A stretch of 64,000 nt of DNA from Brevundimonas bacteroides DSM 4726 (GCF_000701445.1 NZ_JNIX01000009.1:186001-250000), one strand, 5' to 3'; counted from the stretch's first letter, positions 46,744 through 56,543 are shown. Numbers and translations: made by a program. The notes: generated by a model from the sequence alone, not told the origin.

Positions 46744-48098
46744 GCCGAAGCTCCGTCCCGCGCGGAGAGCCTCGCCCGCACCTCGGCATGGGCGGCGGGC
46801 GTGAGCGGATAGAGCCTCAGCACCACCGCCGAGATCAGCAGCAGCCCCACCGGCGCGGCGATGAACAGCCACTGCAGCCCCAGGATCACGCCGGGATCAT
46901 TGACCGCCCCCGGCTCCGGATCGAAGCCGATCCACTCCAGTACGGCGAAGGCGCCGACCGAGAAGGCATACCCCAGCTTGGACGTGGCGTTCAGGATCGA
47001 GAACAACAGCCCCGTCCGGTCGGCCTCGGCCTCCAGCCGGATCACGTCGGACGCATCCGCCATCATGGCTCGCAGCAGCAGGTCCGCCGCTCCGAACGCC
47101 AGCCCCGTGGCGAAGATGGCCGCCAGCGCCGCTGGGAAGTTGCCCGCCGGAACCAGCAGCGTCGCGGCGCCGAAACTGACCGCGAAGTAGACGGATGCGA
47201 CCGCCAGCGCCTGGTGCTTGCCCATTTGCGTCGCCAGCCAGGCCCAGACCGGCGCCCCCACCAGTCCGGCCACGAAATAGACCAGCAGCAGGATCGACGT
47301 CTGGTCCCTCTCGAACCCGCGCGCCTGCTCGAAGAAGTAGAAGAACAGCACCCCGATCAGCCCCCGCGCCGCGCCGAGCAGCAGGTCCGACAGCAGCAGC
47401 CTGCGCAGCACCGGCTTGGCGATCAAGGCCAGCGTCGCGCCCAACCCCCCGTGCGCCGGCGGCGTCACGTTCCGGGGCTCGGGCGTGAACAGGAAGGTGA
47501 TCAGGAGCGCGATCGGCAGCAGGCCGACGATGAAGCCGCCCTGCATCCGCACGGCCTCGACGTAGGAATACCCCATCGCCTGCGCGCCGACCGGGATCAG
47601 CAGCACGGCCAGTACGCCCAGGATGTTCGCCACCTGCCAGAAACCGTAGATGCGCGACCGCTGGTCGTAGTCGGACGACAGCACCGCCGCCCAGCTCATC
47701 TGACTCAGCAGGCTGATGGAATAGCCGAGGTACATGACCACCAGCCACACCGCGAGGTGCGTCGCCCCAGCCCCCTGACCCACGAAGAACAGCATGGCCA
47801 CCGACCCCATCAGGATCGGCGCGCCGATGGCCATCCACACCCGATACCGGCCCCACTTGGTCGAGGTCCGGTCGATGATCACGCCCAGCACGGGATCGAC
47901 CACGATGTCGGCCAGCCGCACGATCAGGAAGATCAGGCTGACCGCCGACAGGCTGACGCCCACGTGGCTGGCGTAGAACTCGGGCAGGGTCACATAGACC
48001 GGCAGGCCCAGCGCCGCGTAGGGCAGGCAGCTAGCTGCGAAGGCCATCAGCGTGGCGTTGGAGCGCCGGGCAGGCGCGGGCGGGGCGGCGTCGGTCAT
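46740..48098 (-). CDS. MFS transporter, glycoside-pentoside-hexuronide (GPH) type
   Basis: 452 residues from the ATG at 48098, with about 12 hydrophobic segments. The motifs RLADIVVDPVLGVIIDRT and KWGRYRVWMAIGAPILMGSV match the GPH signature, as do SILNATSKLGYAF and AVSVGAFAVLEWIGF-like sequences later. It probably moves a sugar or glycoside with a cation; the substrate is unknown. It overlaps mazG by 4 bp, an unexpected operon partner. Confidence 0.88.
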   Translation of the reverse strand: MTDAAPPAPARRSNATLMAFAASCLPYAALGLPVYVTLPEFYASHVGVSLSAVSLIFLIVRLADIVVDPVLGVIIDRTSTKWGRYRVWMAIGAPILMGSVAMLFFVGQGAGATHLAVWLVVMYLGYSISLLSQMSWAAVLSSDYDQRSRIYGFWQVANILGVLAVLLIPVGAQAMGYSYVEAVRMQGGFIVGLLPIALLITFLFTPEPRNVTPPAHGGLGATLALIAKPVLRRLLLSDLLLGAARGLIGVLFFYFFEQARGFERDQTSILLLVYFVAGLVGAPVWAWLATQMGKHQALAVASVYFAVSFGAATLLVPAGNFPAALAAIFATGLAFGAADLLLRAMMADASDVIRLEAEADRTGLLFSILNATSKLGYAFSVGAFAVLEWIGFDPEPGAVNDPGVILGLQWLFIAAPVGLLLISAVVLRLYPLTPAAHAEVRARLSARDGASA

Positions 48099-48131
48099 GC
48101 GGGGTCCGCGAGTCGGGGCAGGGACCTCACC

Positions 48132-49073
48132 ATGCCAGACTTGCCGGGCGCGCGAGAGGCCTTGATCGCGCCACGCGGCTGGGGCTTCCTGACGCCCATG
48201 CGGTTGGGGATGCTCGCGATCATCGTGGCGACGGTTCTGGTCTGGCTCACGCCGGGCCGCGCCGACGCGCAAGGGGCTTGGACGCCCCAGTGCGATGTGC
48301 ATGAGCAGGCTTTCGCCGGGGCGGGCCTGGCCAACGCCGTCTCGGTCTACACGATGGAGTGGGCCCCATTCGGTCCTGCGGAGTGGGGGTGGGTCACATA
48401 TGTGCCCTTGCTCCAGAAGGAGCTGGGCACCGACTGCCAGGCCGGGTCGCCGGACTTCGCCGAGGCCCTGTCGCGGTTTCAGGCGCGCTACGGCCTGACC
48501 GCGACCGGCGTGTTCGACGCCGCCACCTTCGAAGTGCTTAAGGGAGTTCTCCAGGAACGCCGCCCCTTCATCCAGGCCCGCCTGCGCGACGAATGCCCCA
48601 ATCCTCCGCCGATCCGGATGCTCGGCTATCTCGTCGAGTCCGAAGAACACGCCGACCGCCTGACCCGTCTTCTGCGCCGCGACGTGCTGGACGCATACCG
48701 ACGTATGGTCGCCGCCGCGCGCGCCGAGGTGCCCGAGATCGACGCGAACCGGGAGCTGCTGCAGATCTTCTCGGGTTTTCGCGACCCTGAGGCCGACGCC
48801 GCCCGCTGCGCCGCCCAGGGCAACTGCGACGGTCTGCGCCGCGCCGTCTGCTCGGCCCATCGTACGGGCACGGCGGTCGACCTCTACGTCGGCCAGCTGT
48901 TCGACTTCGGCGTCGACAACACCTCGGTCGCGAGCCGCCAGCATATGAGCCAGGGCGCGACCTATCGCTGGCTGGTGAAGAACGCCGGCCGCTTCGGTTT
49001 CGTGCCCTACCTCTACGAGCCCTGGCATTGGGAGTGGGTCGACCCGAACGGCCAGACCCTGATCTCGGAGTGA
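48132..49073 (+). CDS. Exported peptidoglycan-binding / VanY-type D,D-carboxypeptidase
   Basis: 313 residues. A signal or anchor segment (about 25-45, LGMLAIIVATVLVWLTPGRADAQ region) leads to a PG-binding-like repeat (FQARYGLTATGVFDAATFEVL) and a C-terminal M15B peptidase domain. Zinc-binding motifs are visible: SAHRTGTAVDL (HxxxxxxD) and EPWHWEWV (ExWH). It should trim the terminal D-Ala of muropeptides in the periplasm. It ends with GTGA shared with the next gene. Confidence 0.87.
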   Translation: MPDLPGAREALIAPRGWGFLTPMRLGMLAIIVATVLVWLTPGRADAQGAWTPQCDVHEQAFAGAGLANAVSVYTMEWAPFGPAEWGWVTYVPLLQKELGTDCQAGSPDFAEALSRFQARYGLTATGVFDAATFEVLKGVLQERRPFIQARLRDECPNPPPIRMLGYLVESEEHADRLTRLLRRDVLDAYRRMVAAARAEVPEIDANRELLQIFSGFRDPEADAARCAAQGNCDGLRRAVCSAHRTGTAVDLYVGQLFDFGVDNTSVASRQHMSQGATYRWLVKNAGRFGFVPYLYEPWHWEWVDPNGQTLISE

Positions 49074-49534
49074 TCCGCTCGCTCACCGACGGCGAGCGCC
49101 GCCTGATCCGAGGCGAGTTCAGCGACGCCGTCCGCCTGGACGAGGTCCGCCTCGCCCCCATGCCCTGGCCGCTGGTACGCGCCTTCGTGCCCGGGCGCGC
49201 CTTCGGTCGCAGCTGGATCTGCTGGCCGGGCAGGGGCCTGCCCGACGACTTCGCCGCCGCGCCCCTGTCGCTTCAGGCCGTGCTGATCCACGAGATGGTC
49301 CACGTCTGGCAGGCCCAGAGCGGCGTCAACCTCCTGACCGGTAAGCTCCGCGCCGGGGACGGGCCGCGGGCCTATCGCTATCCCGACGCGCCCTGCGGCT
49401 GGGAGGCGCTGAACATCGAGCAGCAGGCCATGACGGTCGAGCACCGCTTTCGCGCCGGGCGAGGGCAGGGGGTGCCCGGCGCGCACGGCCATTTCGCCTC
49501 GGTCTGCCCGATTGGCGCCTCGAAAGCGGCCTGA
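49070..49534 (+). CDS. Small HExxH metalloprotease-like protein (vgr-related type)
   Basis: 154 residues from GTG at 49070, overlapping the carboxypeptidase stop (GTGA). Residues [20 protein letters not shown] contain a zinc-type HExxH followed by VWQ, a pattern I recall from short proteins annotated as vgr-related in Caulobacterales. A tail with [18 protein letters not shown] may supply a third ligand. No signal peptide is obvious. The function is unknown, and coupling to a peptidoglycan hydrolase is suggestive. Confidence 0.75.
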   Translation: MIRSLTDGERRLIRGEFSDAVRLDEVRLAPMPWPLVRAFVPGRAFGRSWICWPGRGLPDDFAAAPLSLQAVLIHEMVHVWQAQSGVNLLTGKLRAGDGPRAYRYPDAPCGWEALNIEQQAMTVEHRFRAGRGQGVPGAHGHFASVCPIGASKAA

Positions 49535-49611
49535 CGCCCTTGCATCGCGCGAGGCGTTCGCTACATCTGCTACCGCAGTCGTTGCAGAACGAAAAATCTC
49601 AGGAGCGATCC

Positions 49612-50214
49612 ATGACCAAGGTGCTGGTTCTCTATCATTCGACCTACGGCCACATCGAGCAGATGGCCTATGCCGTCGCCGAGGGCGCGCGCGCGGTCGA
49701 GGGCGTCGAGGTCGACGTCAAGCGCGTGGTCGAGACCGTGCCGGAAGAGCTGGCGAAGCAGTCGCACTACAAGCTGGACCAAGCGGCCCCGATCGCCGAC
49801 GTCAACGAACTCGCCAACTACGACGCCATCATCGTCGGCGCCGGCACCCGCTTCGGCACGGCCGCAGCCCAGATGCGCAACTTCTGGGACCAGACCGGCG
49901 GCGTCTGGTTCCAGGGCAAGCTGGTCGGCAAGGTCGGCGCGGCCTTCACCTCCTCCGCCACCCAGCACGGCGGCAATGAGACGACCCTGATCGGCCTGAT
50001 CCAGACCCTGCTGCACCACGGCATGGTGGTCGCGGGGCTCCCCTACGCCTTCCAGGGCCAGATGACGCTGGAGGAAATCTCGGGCGGCTCGCCGTATGGC
50101 GCCACGACCATCACCGGCGGCGACGGCTCGCGCCAGCCCAGCGCCAATGAACTGGCCGGCGCCCGTCACCAGGGCGAATACGTGGCCCAGCTGGCGAAGA
50201 AGCTGAAGGCCTGA
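49612..50214 (+). CDS. wrbA: NAD(P)H:quinone oxidoreductase WrbA
   Basis: 200 residues. Flavodoxin fold with [16 protein letters not shown], then [27 protein letters not shown] (read in two blocks) and [14 protein letters not shown], the WrbA signature. An AGGAG site lies 6 nt before the ATG. It reduces quinones by two electrons, limiting oxidative stress. The next gene overlaps by one base. Confidence 0.95.
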   Translation: MTKVLVLYHSTYGHIEQMAYAVAEGARAVEGVEVDVKRVVETVPEELAKQSHYKLDQAAPIADVNELANYDAIIVGAGTRFGTAAAQMRNFWDQTGGVWFQGKLVGKVGAAFTSSATQHGGNETTLIGLIQTLLHHGMVVAGLPYAFQGQMTLEEISGGSPYGATTITGGDGSRQPSANELAGARHQGEYVAQLAKKLKA

Positions 50215-50975
50215 TGGCCATGCGCGAGCCGGCGGTCTTCTTCGGTCACGGCTCGCCCATGAACGCGCTCGGCGGCCCTCATGCCGAGGGCTGGCGGCGG
50301 GTGGGCGAGGACCTGGGCAAGCCCGCCGGCGTGGTCATGGTCTCCGCCCACTGGGAGACGCAGGGGCTCGGCGTCACCGCTCAGGAGCGGCCGCCGACCA
50401 TCCACGATTTCGGGAACTTCGGGCCGGAGCTGCACGCCATGCAGTATCCGGCGCCGGGGTCTCCTGGACTCGCGCGGCGCGTGGCCGAGCTGACCGGGGC
50501 GGTGCAGACGGACGGCTGGGGCCTGGATCACGGGACCTGGTCGGTTCTGGCCCATGTCTGGCCCGAGGCGGACGTGCCCATTGTGCAGCTGTCGCTGGAC
50601 CGGCGGCTGGACGCGCGCGGCCATTTCGAGCTGGCGAGGCGGCTCAAGCCCCTGCGCGACGAGGGCGTGGTCATCGCCGGCAGCGGCGATTTCGTCCACA
50701 ATCTGCGAACCTGGAAGCGCGACGGCGGCGAGGCCTATGACTGGGCCGTCGCCTTCAACGACGCGGTCAAGGCGGCGCTGACGCGCGGCGACCACGACGC
50801 CTTGATCGACTGGGTCGGTCTGGCCGAGGACGCCCAGCTGAGCGTGCCCACCGACGAACACTTCCTACCGTTGCTGTACGTCGCCGCCCAGGCCGAACCG
50901 GGCGACGACGTGAGCTTCTTCAACGACGTCATCGAGGGCGGCTCGATCTCGATGACGGGCGTGCGGATCGGCTGA
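50214..50975 (+). CDS. ygiD: DODA-type extradiol dioxygenase (YgiD/4,5-DOPA dioxygenase family)
   Basis: 253 residues. Class III extradiol ring-cleavage fold: FFGHGSPMNALGG at the start, VSAHWETQG with a metal-ligand histidine, LDHGTWSVLAHVWPEADVP and GSGDFVHNLR. The natural substrate in bacteria is uncertain; E. coli YgiD acts on DOPA in vitro. It is coupled to wrbA through TGATG, perhaps linking ring cleavage and quinone reduction. Confidence 0.9.
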   Translation: MAMREPAVFFGHGSPMNALGGPHAEGWRRVGEDLGKPAGVVMVSAHWETQGLGVTAQERPPTIHDFGNFGPELHAMQYPAPGSPGLARRVAELTGAVQTDGWGLDHGTWSVLAHVWPEADVPIVQLSLDRRLDARGHFELARRLKPLRDEGVVIAGSGDFVHNLRTWKRDGGEAYDWAVAFNDAVKAALTRGDHDALIDWVGLAEDAQLSVPTDEHFLPLLYVAAQAEPGDDVSFFNDVIEGGSISMTGVRIG

Positions 50976-50979
50976 GCGC

Positions 50980-51375
50980 CTACTTCTTCTTCAGCAGCGC
51001 ATCGACCGCGACCGACCCGGGACCGGCGAAGAAGATGTAGAGGAAGACCCAGCAGTACAGCGCCGCCAGCTCGCCCTGGTTGACCAGCGGGAAGAAGCCG
51101 CCCGACGCCGCATGAAACTGGAAGTAGGCCACGGCCATCATGCCGGACATCAGGAAGGCGACCGGCCGGGTGAACAGGCCGATCACCAGAAGCGCCCCGC
51201 CGACCAGCTCCAGCACTCCGCCGATGCCGATCTGGCTGGCGATGTCGAAGGGCCCCATGGCCGGGGCGGGGAAGCCGAAGATCTTCTGGGTGCCGTGCTG
51301 CATGAACATCAGACCGGCGATGATGCGCAGACCTGACAGGGCCAGCGGGCGATGACGCTCGAACGCTTCAAACAT
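50980..51375 (-). CDS. DoxX family membrane protein
   Basis: 131 residues with four hydrophobic segments. GLRIIAGLMFMQHGTQKIFG is the DoxX opening, followed by GVLELVGGALLVIGLFTRP. An AAGGAGG site lies just before the ATG. DoxX/MauF-like proteins are linked to thiosulfate metabolism or oxidative defence in a few species, but the general role is unknown. It converges with ygiD at a distance of 4 bp. Confidence 0.9.
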   Translation of the reverse strand: MFEAFERHRPLALSGLRIIAGLMFMQHGTQKIFGFPAPAMGPFDIASQIGIGGVLELVGGALLVIGLFTRPVAFLMSGMMAVAYFQFHAASGGFFPLVNQGELAALYCWVFLYIFFAGPGSVAVDALLKKK

Positions 51376-51450
51376 GGCAGCCTCCTTGTGAAGGGTTAAC
51401 CGTGCAACAGCGACGGTTTCAGATCAAGCGGCCACGCCTGAACCGCTCGA

Positions 51451-53007
51451 TCAGGCCGCCTTGTCCATCTCGACCAGGGTCTGGATCGCGACGTAGTCGG
51501 TCTTGCCGGTGCCCAGCACAGGCAGCTCGCCGACCCGCACGATCTTCTTCGGGATCGCCAGCTCCGGGGCCCCGTGCTCGCGCGCCCATTCCGCCAGGCG
51601 GGTCACATCCGCGTCGCCCCGGTCGGTGACCAGAACCAGCTTCTCGCCCTTCTTGGAATCCGCCACGGCGACGACCGCATGGCGCGCCTCGGGATAGACC
51701 GCGGCCACCAGCCCTTCGACGGCCGACAGCGACACCATCTCCCCGCCGATCTTGGCGAAGCGCTTCACCCGGCCGAGAATGGCGATGTAGCCCTCCTCGT
51801 CGATGTCGACGATGTCGCCGGTGTCGTGCCAGCCGTCGGGCAGGGGCTCGACCCGGTCCGGATCGTCCGGCGACATGTATCCGGCCATGACGTTGGGCCC
51901 GCGCAGATACAGCCGCCCGCCGTCGGTGATGCCCTCCACCGGCTCGAGGCGCGCCTCCATGCCGGGCAGCAGCTGGCCGACGGTGCCGGGGCGGTTGCGG
52001 TCGGGGTGGTTCACCGCCACGACCGGCGCGGCCTCGGTCGCCCCATAGCCCTCCAGCAGCTTCACCCCGCCGAACTTGGTGTTGAACAGGTGGTGGGTCT
52101 CGTCGCGCACCTTCTCGGCGCCGCCGACGACGAACTGCAGGGTGCGGAAATCGTCGGGAGAGGCCACCCGCGCCCACTGGTTCAGGAAGGTGTCGGTAGC
52201 GAACAGGATCGAGGCCTTCACGTCCGCCAGCAGCGACACGATCTGCTTGGCGTGCAGTGGCGAAGGATACTGGAACGCCTTCAGTCCGTTCAGCAGCGGC
52301 AGCACAACCCCGCCCGTCAGGCCGAAGCAATGGAAGGTCGGCAGGGGATTGAACATCACCCAGTTCGGATCGAGCGGAATATGCGTCGCCACCTGACGCG
52401 CGTTGGCCACCAGATTCTTCTGCGTCAGCACCACCCCCTTGGGCGCGCCGAAGCTGCCGGAGGTGAACAGGATGACGCCCGGATCGCTCGGCAGGGTCTT
52501 CGTCCGGAACTGGCCCGGCATCAGCCCGGCCATCAGGCCAAACAGCTTGTCGGGCAGGCCGATGGAGGCCCGCACATCGTCCAGCCAGACGATCTCGGCC
52601 TCCTTAGACAGCACCTCGATCAGGTCGTCGATCTTGGCCTGTTCGACGAAGCGCTTGGCCGACAGGATGCGCTTGACCCCTGCAGCCTTGATCGCCGCCT
52701 TCAGGTTCAGCTCGCCGGCGGTGAAGTTCAGCATCACCGGCACGCGGCCGAAGGCGTGCAGGCCGAAGAAGGTGACCACCACCCCCATCGAAGACGGCAA
52801 CAGGATCGCCACCCGCTCCTTGGGCTCGGTCATGGCCGCGATCTTTCGCCCCAGAACGAAGGCCGCCCGGATCAGGCCGGTGTAGGTCAGGGGCTTGCGG
52901 TCCTGATCCTCGACGATCTCCTTGTCGCCGTACCTGGCGCGCGCGGCCACCAGGGCGTCGAACAGGGATTCTTCACCCGCAGAGGGGTCAAGGCCGGGGC
53001 GGAACAA
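51451..53007 (-). CDS. AMP-dependent acyl-CoA / acyl-ACP synthetase (Aas-like)
   Basis: 518 residues from TTG at 53007, with GGAGGAG 7 nt upstream; the frame is open to 53061. The adenylation motif ILFTSGSFGAPKGVVLTQKN, EGYGATEAAP, GWHDTGDIVDIDEEGY and GKTDY with the catalytic lysine are all present. The residue pattern resembles the synthetase half of E. coli Aas, without the acyltransferase half. It activates fatty acids by adenylation; acceptor and chain length are unknown. Confidence 0.86.
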   Translation of the reverse strand: MFRPGLDPSAGEESLFDALVAARARYGDKEIVEDQDRKPLTYTGLIRAAFVLGRKIAAMTEPKERVAILLPSSMGVVVTFFGLHAFGRVPVMLNFTAGELNLKAAIKAAGVKRILSAKRFVEQAKIDDLIEVLSKEAEIVWLDDVRASIGLPDKLFGLMAGLMPGQFRTKTLPSDPGVILFTSGSFGAPKGVVLTQKNLVANARQVATHIPLDPNWVMFNPLPTFHCFGLTGGVVLPLLNGLKAFQYPSPLHAKQIVSLLADVKASILFATDTFLNQWARVASPDDFRTLQFVVGGAEKVRDETHHLFNTKFGGVKLLEGYGATEAAPVVAVNHPDRNRPGTVGQLLPGMEARLEPVEGITDGGRLYLRGPNVMAGYMSPDDPDRVEPLPDGWHDTGDIVDIDEEGYIAILGRVKRFAKIGGEMVSLSAVEGLVAAVYPEARHAVVAVADSKKGEKLVLVTDRGDADVTRLAEWAREHGAPELAIPKKIVRVGELPVLGTGKTDYVAIQTLVEMDKAA

Positions 53008-53190
53008 TAGGCGTCTCCTCCGGGGGACTTGGATGCGCCCCCTCGCTGTCAGGGCGCGCAACCTAGTTAAGCGGCGCGGCGCTGAAAAGATGCGTTACGC
53101 AGGGTGAGGTCGGGGTGCGGCGTAGCCAATGGGTAGTCTGGCGACGTCTCGCCTCGATCCTTGGCGGACATCGACGGTTCCCACCTCTAT

Positions 53191-53514
53191 ATGATGTGGG
53201 CGGTAAGGCTTGGAGCAGATGAATTGTTCGGAAACCAGATTAGCTCGGCGGTAACCGCCTATGTCGGCTTTGGCCGCGCAGCGTGGCCGCAGTCTGATTT
53301 GGCGACGCTTGAGCGCCGCTTCGGACCGGCGAAGGCTCAGAAGTTGGTTTCAGAGATAGAGGGCCTGCTTGCAGAAGCGGCATCACTACAGCCAAGGCTC
53401 GACCTCGCGTCTTCAACCCGGTGGGTCCAAGCCGAAATGAGGCGTCGGCACCCCAAGCTCAGCCGCAAGGCTGCCGACGCGATCGCGTGGAGCTGGTCTT
53501 ACGACAACAAGTGA
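53191..53514 (+). CDS. Small hypothetical protein
   Basis: 107 residues from ATG at 53191; a TTG at 53161 is also in frame. It has a helical look (AAWPQSDLATLERRFGPAKAQK, read in two parts, and SRKAADAIAWSWSYDNK). I recognise no family. No convincing Shine-Dalgarno is visible. Composition is lower in GC than the flanks. Position alone in the 680-bp gap before lipA makes it uncertain that it is expressed. The next 170 bp show only an AT-richer stretch that may contain the lipA promoter. Confidence 0.5.
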   Translation: MMWAVRLGADELFGNQISSAVTAYVGFGRAAWPQSDLATLERRFGPAKAQKLVSEIEGLLAEAASLQPRLDLASSTRWVQAEMRRRHPKLSRKAADAIAWSWSYDNK

Positions 53515-53684
53515 TGTCACAGCTGGCTCTAACGTCTGCACTCTAGCTAAAACAAACGTCCGACTTGTCCGCTTCTGCAATAGCCTGCGTCCATCCTCCG
53601 CCCCGACACAGCACGTGACTTGCCATCGTCGCCCCGAACGACGACATACCGCGTTCACGCCCGACTGGAGCCCGGCCCGCCTCG

Positions 53685-54647
53685 ATGGTCACCGTCATCG
53701 ACACCCTGACGCGAACGCCGTCCGAACTGCGTCACCCGGAAAAGGCCAACCGGCCCGAGACGGCGGTGCTGCGCAAGCCCGACTGGCTGAGGGTCAAGGC
53801 CCCCGGCTCGGGCCAGTACAATGCGACCAAGGCCATCGTGAAGGACAAGGGCCTTCACACCGTCTGCGAAGAGGCCGCCTGCCCCAACATCGGCGAGTGC
53901 TGGAGCCAGAAGCACGCCACCCTGATGATCATGGGCGACACCTGCACGCGGGCCTGCGCCTTCTGCAACGTCAAGACGGGCCTGCCCCAGCCGCTGGATC
54001 CTGAAGAGCCCGCCAAGGTCGGTCTGGCCGTGGCGCAGCTGGGTCTGAACCACGTCGTCATAACCTCGGTCGACCGCGACGACGTCCATGACGGCGGCGC
54101 CGCCCACTTCGCCGAGGTGGTGCGCGAGACCCGCCGCCAGGCCCCGTCCACGACCATAGAGATCCTGACGCCCGACTTCCTGCGCAAGGACGGTGCCGCC
54201 GAGGTGATGATCGACGCCCGCCCCGACGTCTTCAATCACAACCTGGAGACCGTGCCGCGGCTGTATCTGAAGATCCGCCCCGGCGCCCGCTACTTCCACT
54301 CCCTGCGGCTGCTGCAGATGGTCAAGGAGCGCGACCCGAACCAGTTCACCAAGTCCGGCATCATGGTCGGCCTGGGCGAAACCAAGGAGGAGGTCATGCA
54401 GGTCATGGACGACATGCGCTCGGCCGGCGTCGACTTCATCACCATCGGCCAGTACCTGCAGCCCACCCGCAAGCACGCCGCCATCGAACGCTTCGTCACG
54501 CCCGAGGAGTTCAAGGCCTATGAGGCCATCGCCCGCGCCAAGGGCTTCCTGATGGTGTCGTCCTCGCCGCTGACTCGGTCGTCGCACCACGCCGGCGACG
54601 ACTTCGCCCGGCTCAAGGCGGCGAGGTTGGCCGCGAGCCGTCTGTAA
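53685..54647 (+). CDS. lipA: Lipoyl synthase
   Basis: 320 residues, radical-SAM enzyme. The auxiliary cluster cysteines are C61, C66 and C72 ([12 protein letters not shown]) and the radical-SAM cluster is C87, C91 and C94 (CTRACAFC). Later blocks [19 protein letters not shown] and [15 protein letters not shown] are typical. It inserts two sulfur atoms into octanoyl groups on lipoyl domains, including the one at the start of PdhB in this window. The TAA overlaps the next ATG. Confidence 0.97.
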   Translation: MVTVIDTLTRTPSELRHPEKANRPETAVLRKPDWLRVKAPGSGQYNATKAIVKDKGLHTVCEEAACPNIGECWSQKHATLMIMGDTCTRACAFCNVKTGLPQPLDPEEPAKVGLAVAQLGLNHVVITSVDRDDVHDGGAAHFAEVVRETRRQAPSTTIEILTPDFLRKDGAAEVMIDARPDVFNHNLETVPRLYLKIRPGARYFHSLRLLQMVKERDPNQFTKSGIMVGLGETKEEVMQVMDDMRSAGVDFITIGQYLQPTRKHAAIERFVTPEEFKAYEAIARAKGFLMVSSSPLTRSSHHAGDDFARLKAARLAASRL

Positions 54648-54973
54648 TGCCGCACTCAGGGCGACGAATCCTGACAGCGATGGCTGTGGCGTTCTCTGGC
54701 CTCGTCTTGGTGTTTTCGTGCTTCGGGTTGAATGCTCTCTACTTTGCGGCAAGCCACAATACCGGCTTTGGCATTAGGAGTTTCGATGGCACCAGTGACA
54801 ACTTTGGTCGGTGGGATGCTGTGACGAACTATCTGCCTCTCGGAATCACTGCCTCGATAGCGCTTGGTGTCGGAGTCGCCTTGGTCGCGCGGAAGTATCT
54901 TTTGGGAAGCGTCCTTTCGCTGGCTCAGATCATTTGGCTTTTGGAGTTTGCTCCGGGCGCATGGGTTAGCTGA
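54647..54973 (+). CDS. Small membrane protein of unknown function
   Basis: 108 residues with about three hydrophobic segments (MAVAFSGLVLVFSCFGLNAL, GITASIALGVGVALV, VLSLAQIIWLLEFAPG). The family is unknown to me. It overlaps the lipA stop by one base and is lower in GC than its neighbours, which suggests insertion between lipA and the Coq10-like gene that normally follow each other. It might equally be a native variable gene. Confidence 0.6.
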   Translation: MPHSGRRILTAMAVAFSGLVLVFSCFGLNALYFAASHNTGFGIRSFDGTSDNFGRWDAVTNYLPLGITASIALGVGVALVARKYLLGSVLSLAQIIWLLEFAPGAWVS

Positions 54974-54978
54974 TCGTC

Positions 54979-55434
54979 TTGGCCGTCCACCGCGTCACCC
55001 GCATCCTGCCCTATGCGCCGCACCAGCTCGCCGAGCTGGTCGCGGACGTCGACGCCTATCCCCGCTTCGTGAAGTGGGTGACCGCCATGCGCGTCTGGAA
55101 CCGGCGCGAGGAAGCGCCGGGCATCCGCGTGTTCGACGCCGAGGCCGCCGTCGGCTTCTCCTTCCTGAAGGAGCGGTTCGCCACATGGGTGCGGCATGAC
55201 ACCGGCGCCCCCTCGGTCGAGGTCGGCCTGCTGCGCGGGCCGTTTCGCCATCTGAAGAACCGCTGGGACTTCCACGCCGTGCCCGAAGGGACCCGTCTGG
55301 AGTTCGTCATCGACTTCGCTTTCCGCTCGCCCCTGCTGAACGCCGCGCTCCAGGCCAATTTCGACCGCGCGGTCGGGGCCCTGATCGCCAGCTTCGAGGC
55401 CGAGGCGAAGCGGCGCTACGGATCGCCGGGATGA
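54979..55434 (+). CDS. RatA/Coq10-like START-domain protein
   Basis: 151 residues from TTG at 54979. The polyketide-cyclase-like fold starts HRVTRILPYAPHQLAELVADVDAYPRF (read as two parts) and continues with FLKERFATWV and LKNRWDFHAVPEGTRLEFVI, closely matching the Coq10/RatA family. In eukaryotes Coq10 binds ubiquinone; E. coli RatA was reported as a ribosome-associated factor. lipA-coq10 adjacency is common in alphaproteobacteria. No good ribosome site is seen, perhaps because of the small gene upstream. Confidence 0.87.
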   Translation: MAVHRVTRILPYAPHQLAELVADVDAYPRFVKWVTAMRVWNRREEAPGIRVFDAEAAVGFSFLKERFATWVRHDTGAPSVEVGLLRGPFRHLKNRWDFHAVPEGTRLEFVIDFAFRSPLLNAALQANFDRAVGALIASFEAEAKRRYGSPG

Positions 55435-56543
55435 GCTTCGACTTCGACGCGACGGTCGTGGGGGCGGGGGCCGTCGGTCTCGCCTGCGGTCGCGCGCTGG
55501 CGAAGCGGGGTCTCACCGTCCTGGTGCTGGAGAAGGAGGGCCACATCGGCCAGGGCGTCTCCAGCCGTAACTCCGAGGTCATCCACGGCGGCCTCTACTA
55601 TCCGACCGGATCGCTGAAGGCCCGGTTCTGCGTCCAGGGGCGCCGGGCGCTGTACGCCTTCCTCGACAGCCACAAGATCGACTACCGCCGCTGCGGCAAG
55701 CTGGTGGTCGCGACCGAGGCGGCCGAGGTCGAGCGCATCGAGGCCATCTTCCGCCAGGCCACCGACAACGAGGTCGAGGGGCTGGAACACCTGACCGGCG
55801 CCCAGGCCCGCGCACTGGAGCCGGGCCTGAACGCCTACGCCGCCATCCTGTCGCCCGAGAGCGGTGTCTTCGCCAGCCACGACTACATGCTGGCGCTCCA
55901 GGGCGAGATCGAGGACGCCGGCGGCTCAATCGTCATCGCCACGCCGTTCGAGCGCGCCGAGCCCCTGCCGGACGGCGGCTTTCGCATCACCGCGGGCGGG
56001 GAGGCGGGCGCGACCCTGACCACGCGCCTTCTGGTCACGGCGCCGGGTCTGGAGGCGCAGGACGGCGCCGCCCGCATCGAGGGTTTCCCCGCCAACCGCA
56101 TCCCCGCGCGCCATCTGGGCAAGGGCGTCTACTTCCGCCTGACGGGCAAGGCGCCGTTCGAGCGGCTCATCTATCCGCCGCCGATCCCCGGCGCGCTCGG
56201 CACCCACTATCGCAAGGACCTCGGCGGCCAGGCCGTGTTCGGCCCCGACCTGACCTATGTCGAGACCGAGGACTACACCGTCGACCCGGCCAAGGCCGAC
56301 GACTTCGCCCGCTACATCCGCCGTTTCTGGCCCGGCCTGCCGGACGGCGCCCTGACCCCTGACTACGCCGGCATCCGACCCAAGCTGCATGGACCCGGCC
56401 AGCCACAACCCGACTTCCAGATGGACGGTCCGGAGGTCCATGGCCTCGCTGGCCTCGTTGCCCTGTTCGGCATCGAGAGCCCCGGCCTGACCAGCTCCCT
56501 TGCGATCGGCGAGGCGGTCGCCGACAAGCTTGGCCATGACTGA
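55431..56543 (+). CDS. FAD-dependent oxidoreductase (L-2-hydroxyglutarate dehydrogenase-like)
   Basis: 370 residues. DAO-type flavoprotein: TVVGAGAVGLACGRALA (dinucleotide-binding loop), VLEKEGHIGQGVSSRNSEVIH, GGLYYPTGSLKARFC, and a C-terminal GIESPGLTSSLAIGE. This set strongly resembles the LhgO/L2HGDH family, which oxidises L-2-hydroxyglutarate to 2-oxoglutarate; other 2-hydroxyacids are possible. It overlaps the Coq10-like gene by 4 bp. Confidence 0.88.
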   Translation: MSFDFDATVVGAGAVGLACGRALAKRGLTVLVLEKEGHIGQGVSSRNSEVIHGGLYYPTGSLKARFCVQGRRALYAFLDSHKIDYRRCGKLVVATEAAEVERIEAIFRQATDNEVEGLEHLTGAQARALEPGLNAYAAILSPESGVFASHDYMLALQGEIEDAGGSIVIATPFERAEPLPDGGFRITAGGEAGATLTTRLLVTAPGLEAQDGAARIEGFPANRIPARHLGKGVYFRLTGKAPFERLIYPPPIPGALGTHYRKDLGGQAVFGPDLTYVETEDYTVDPAKADDFARYIRRFWPGLPDGALTPDYAGIRPKLHGPGQPQPDFQMDGPEVHGLAGLVALFGIESPGLTSSLAIGEAVADKLGHD

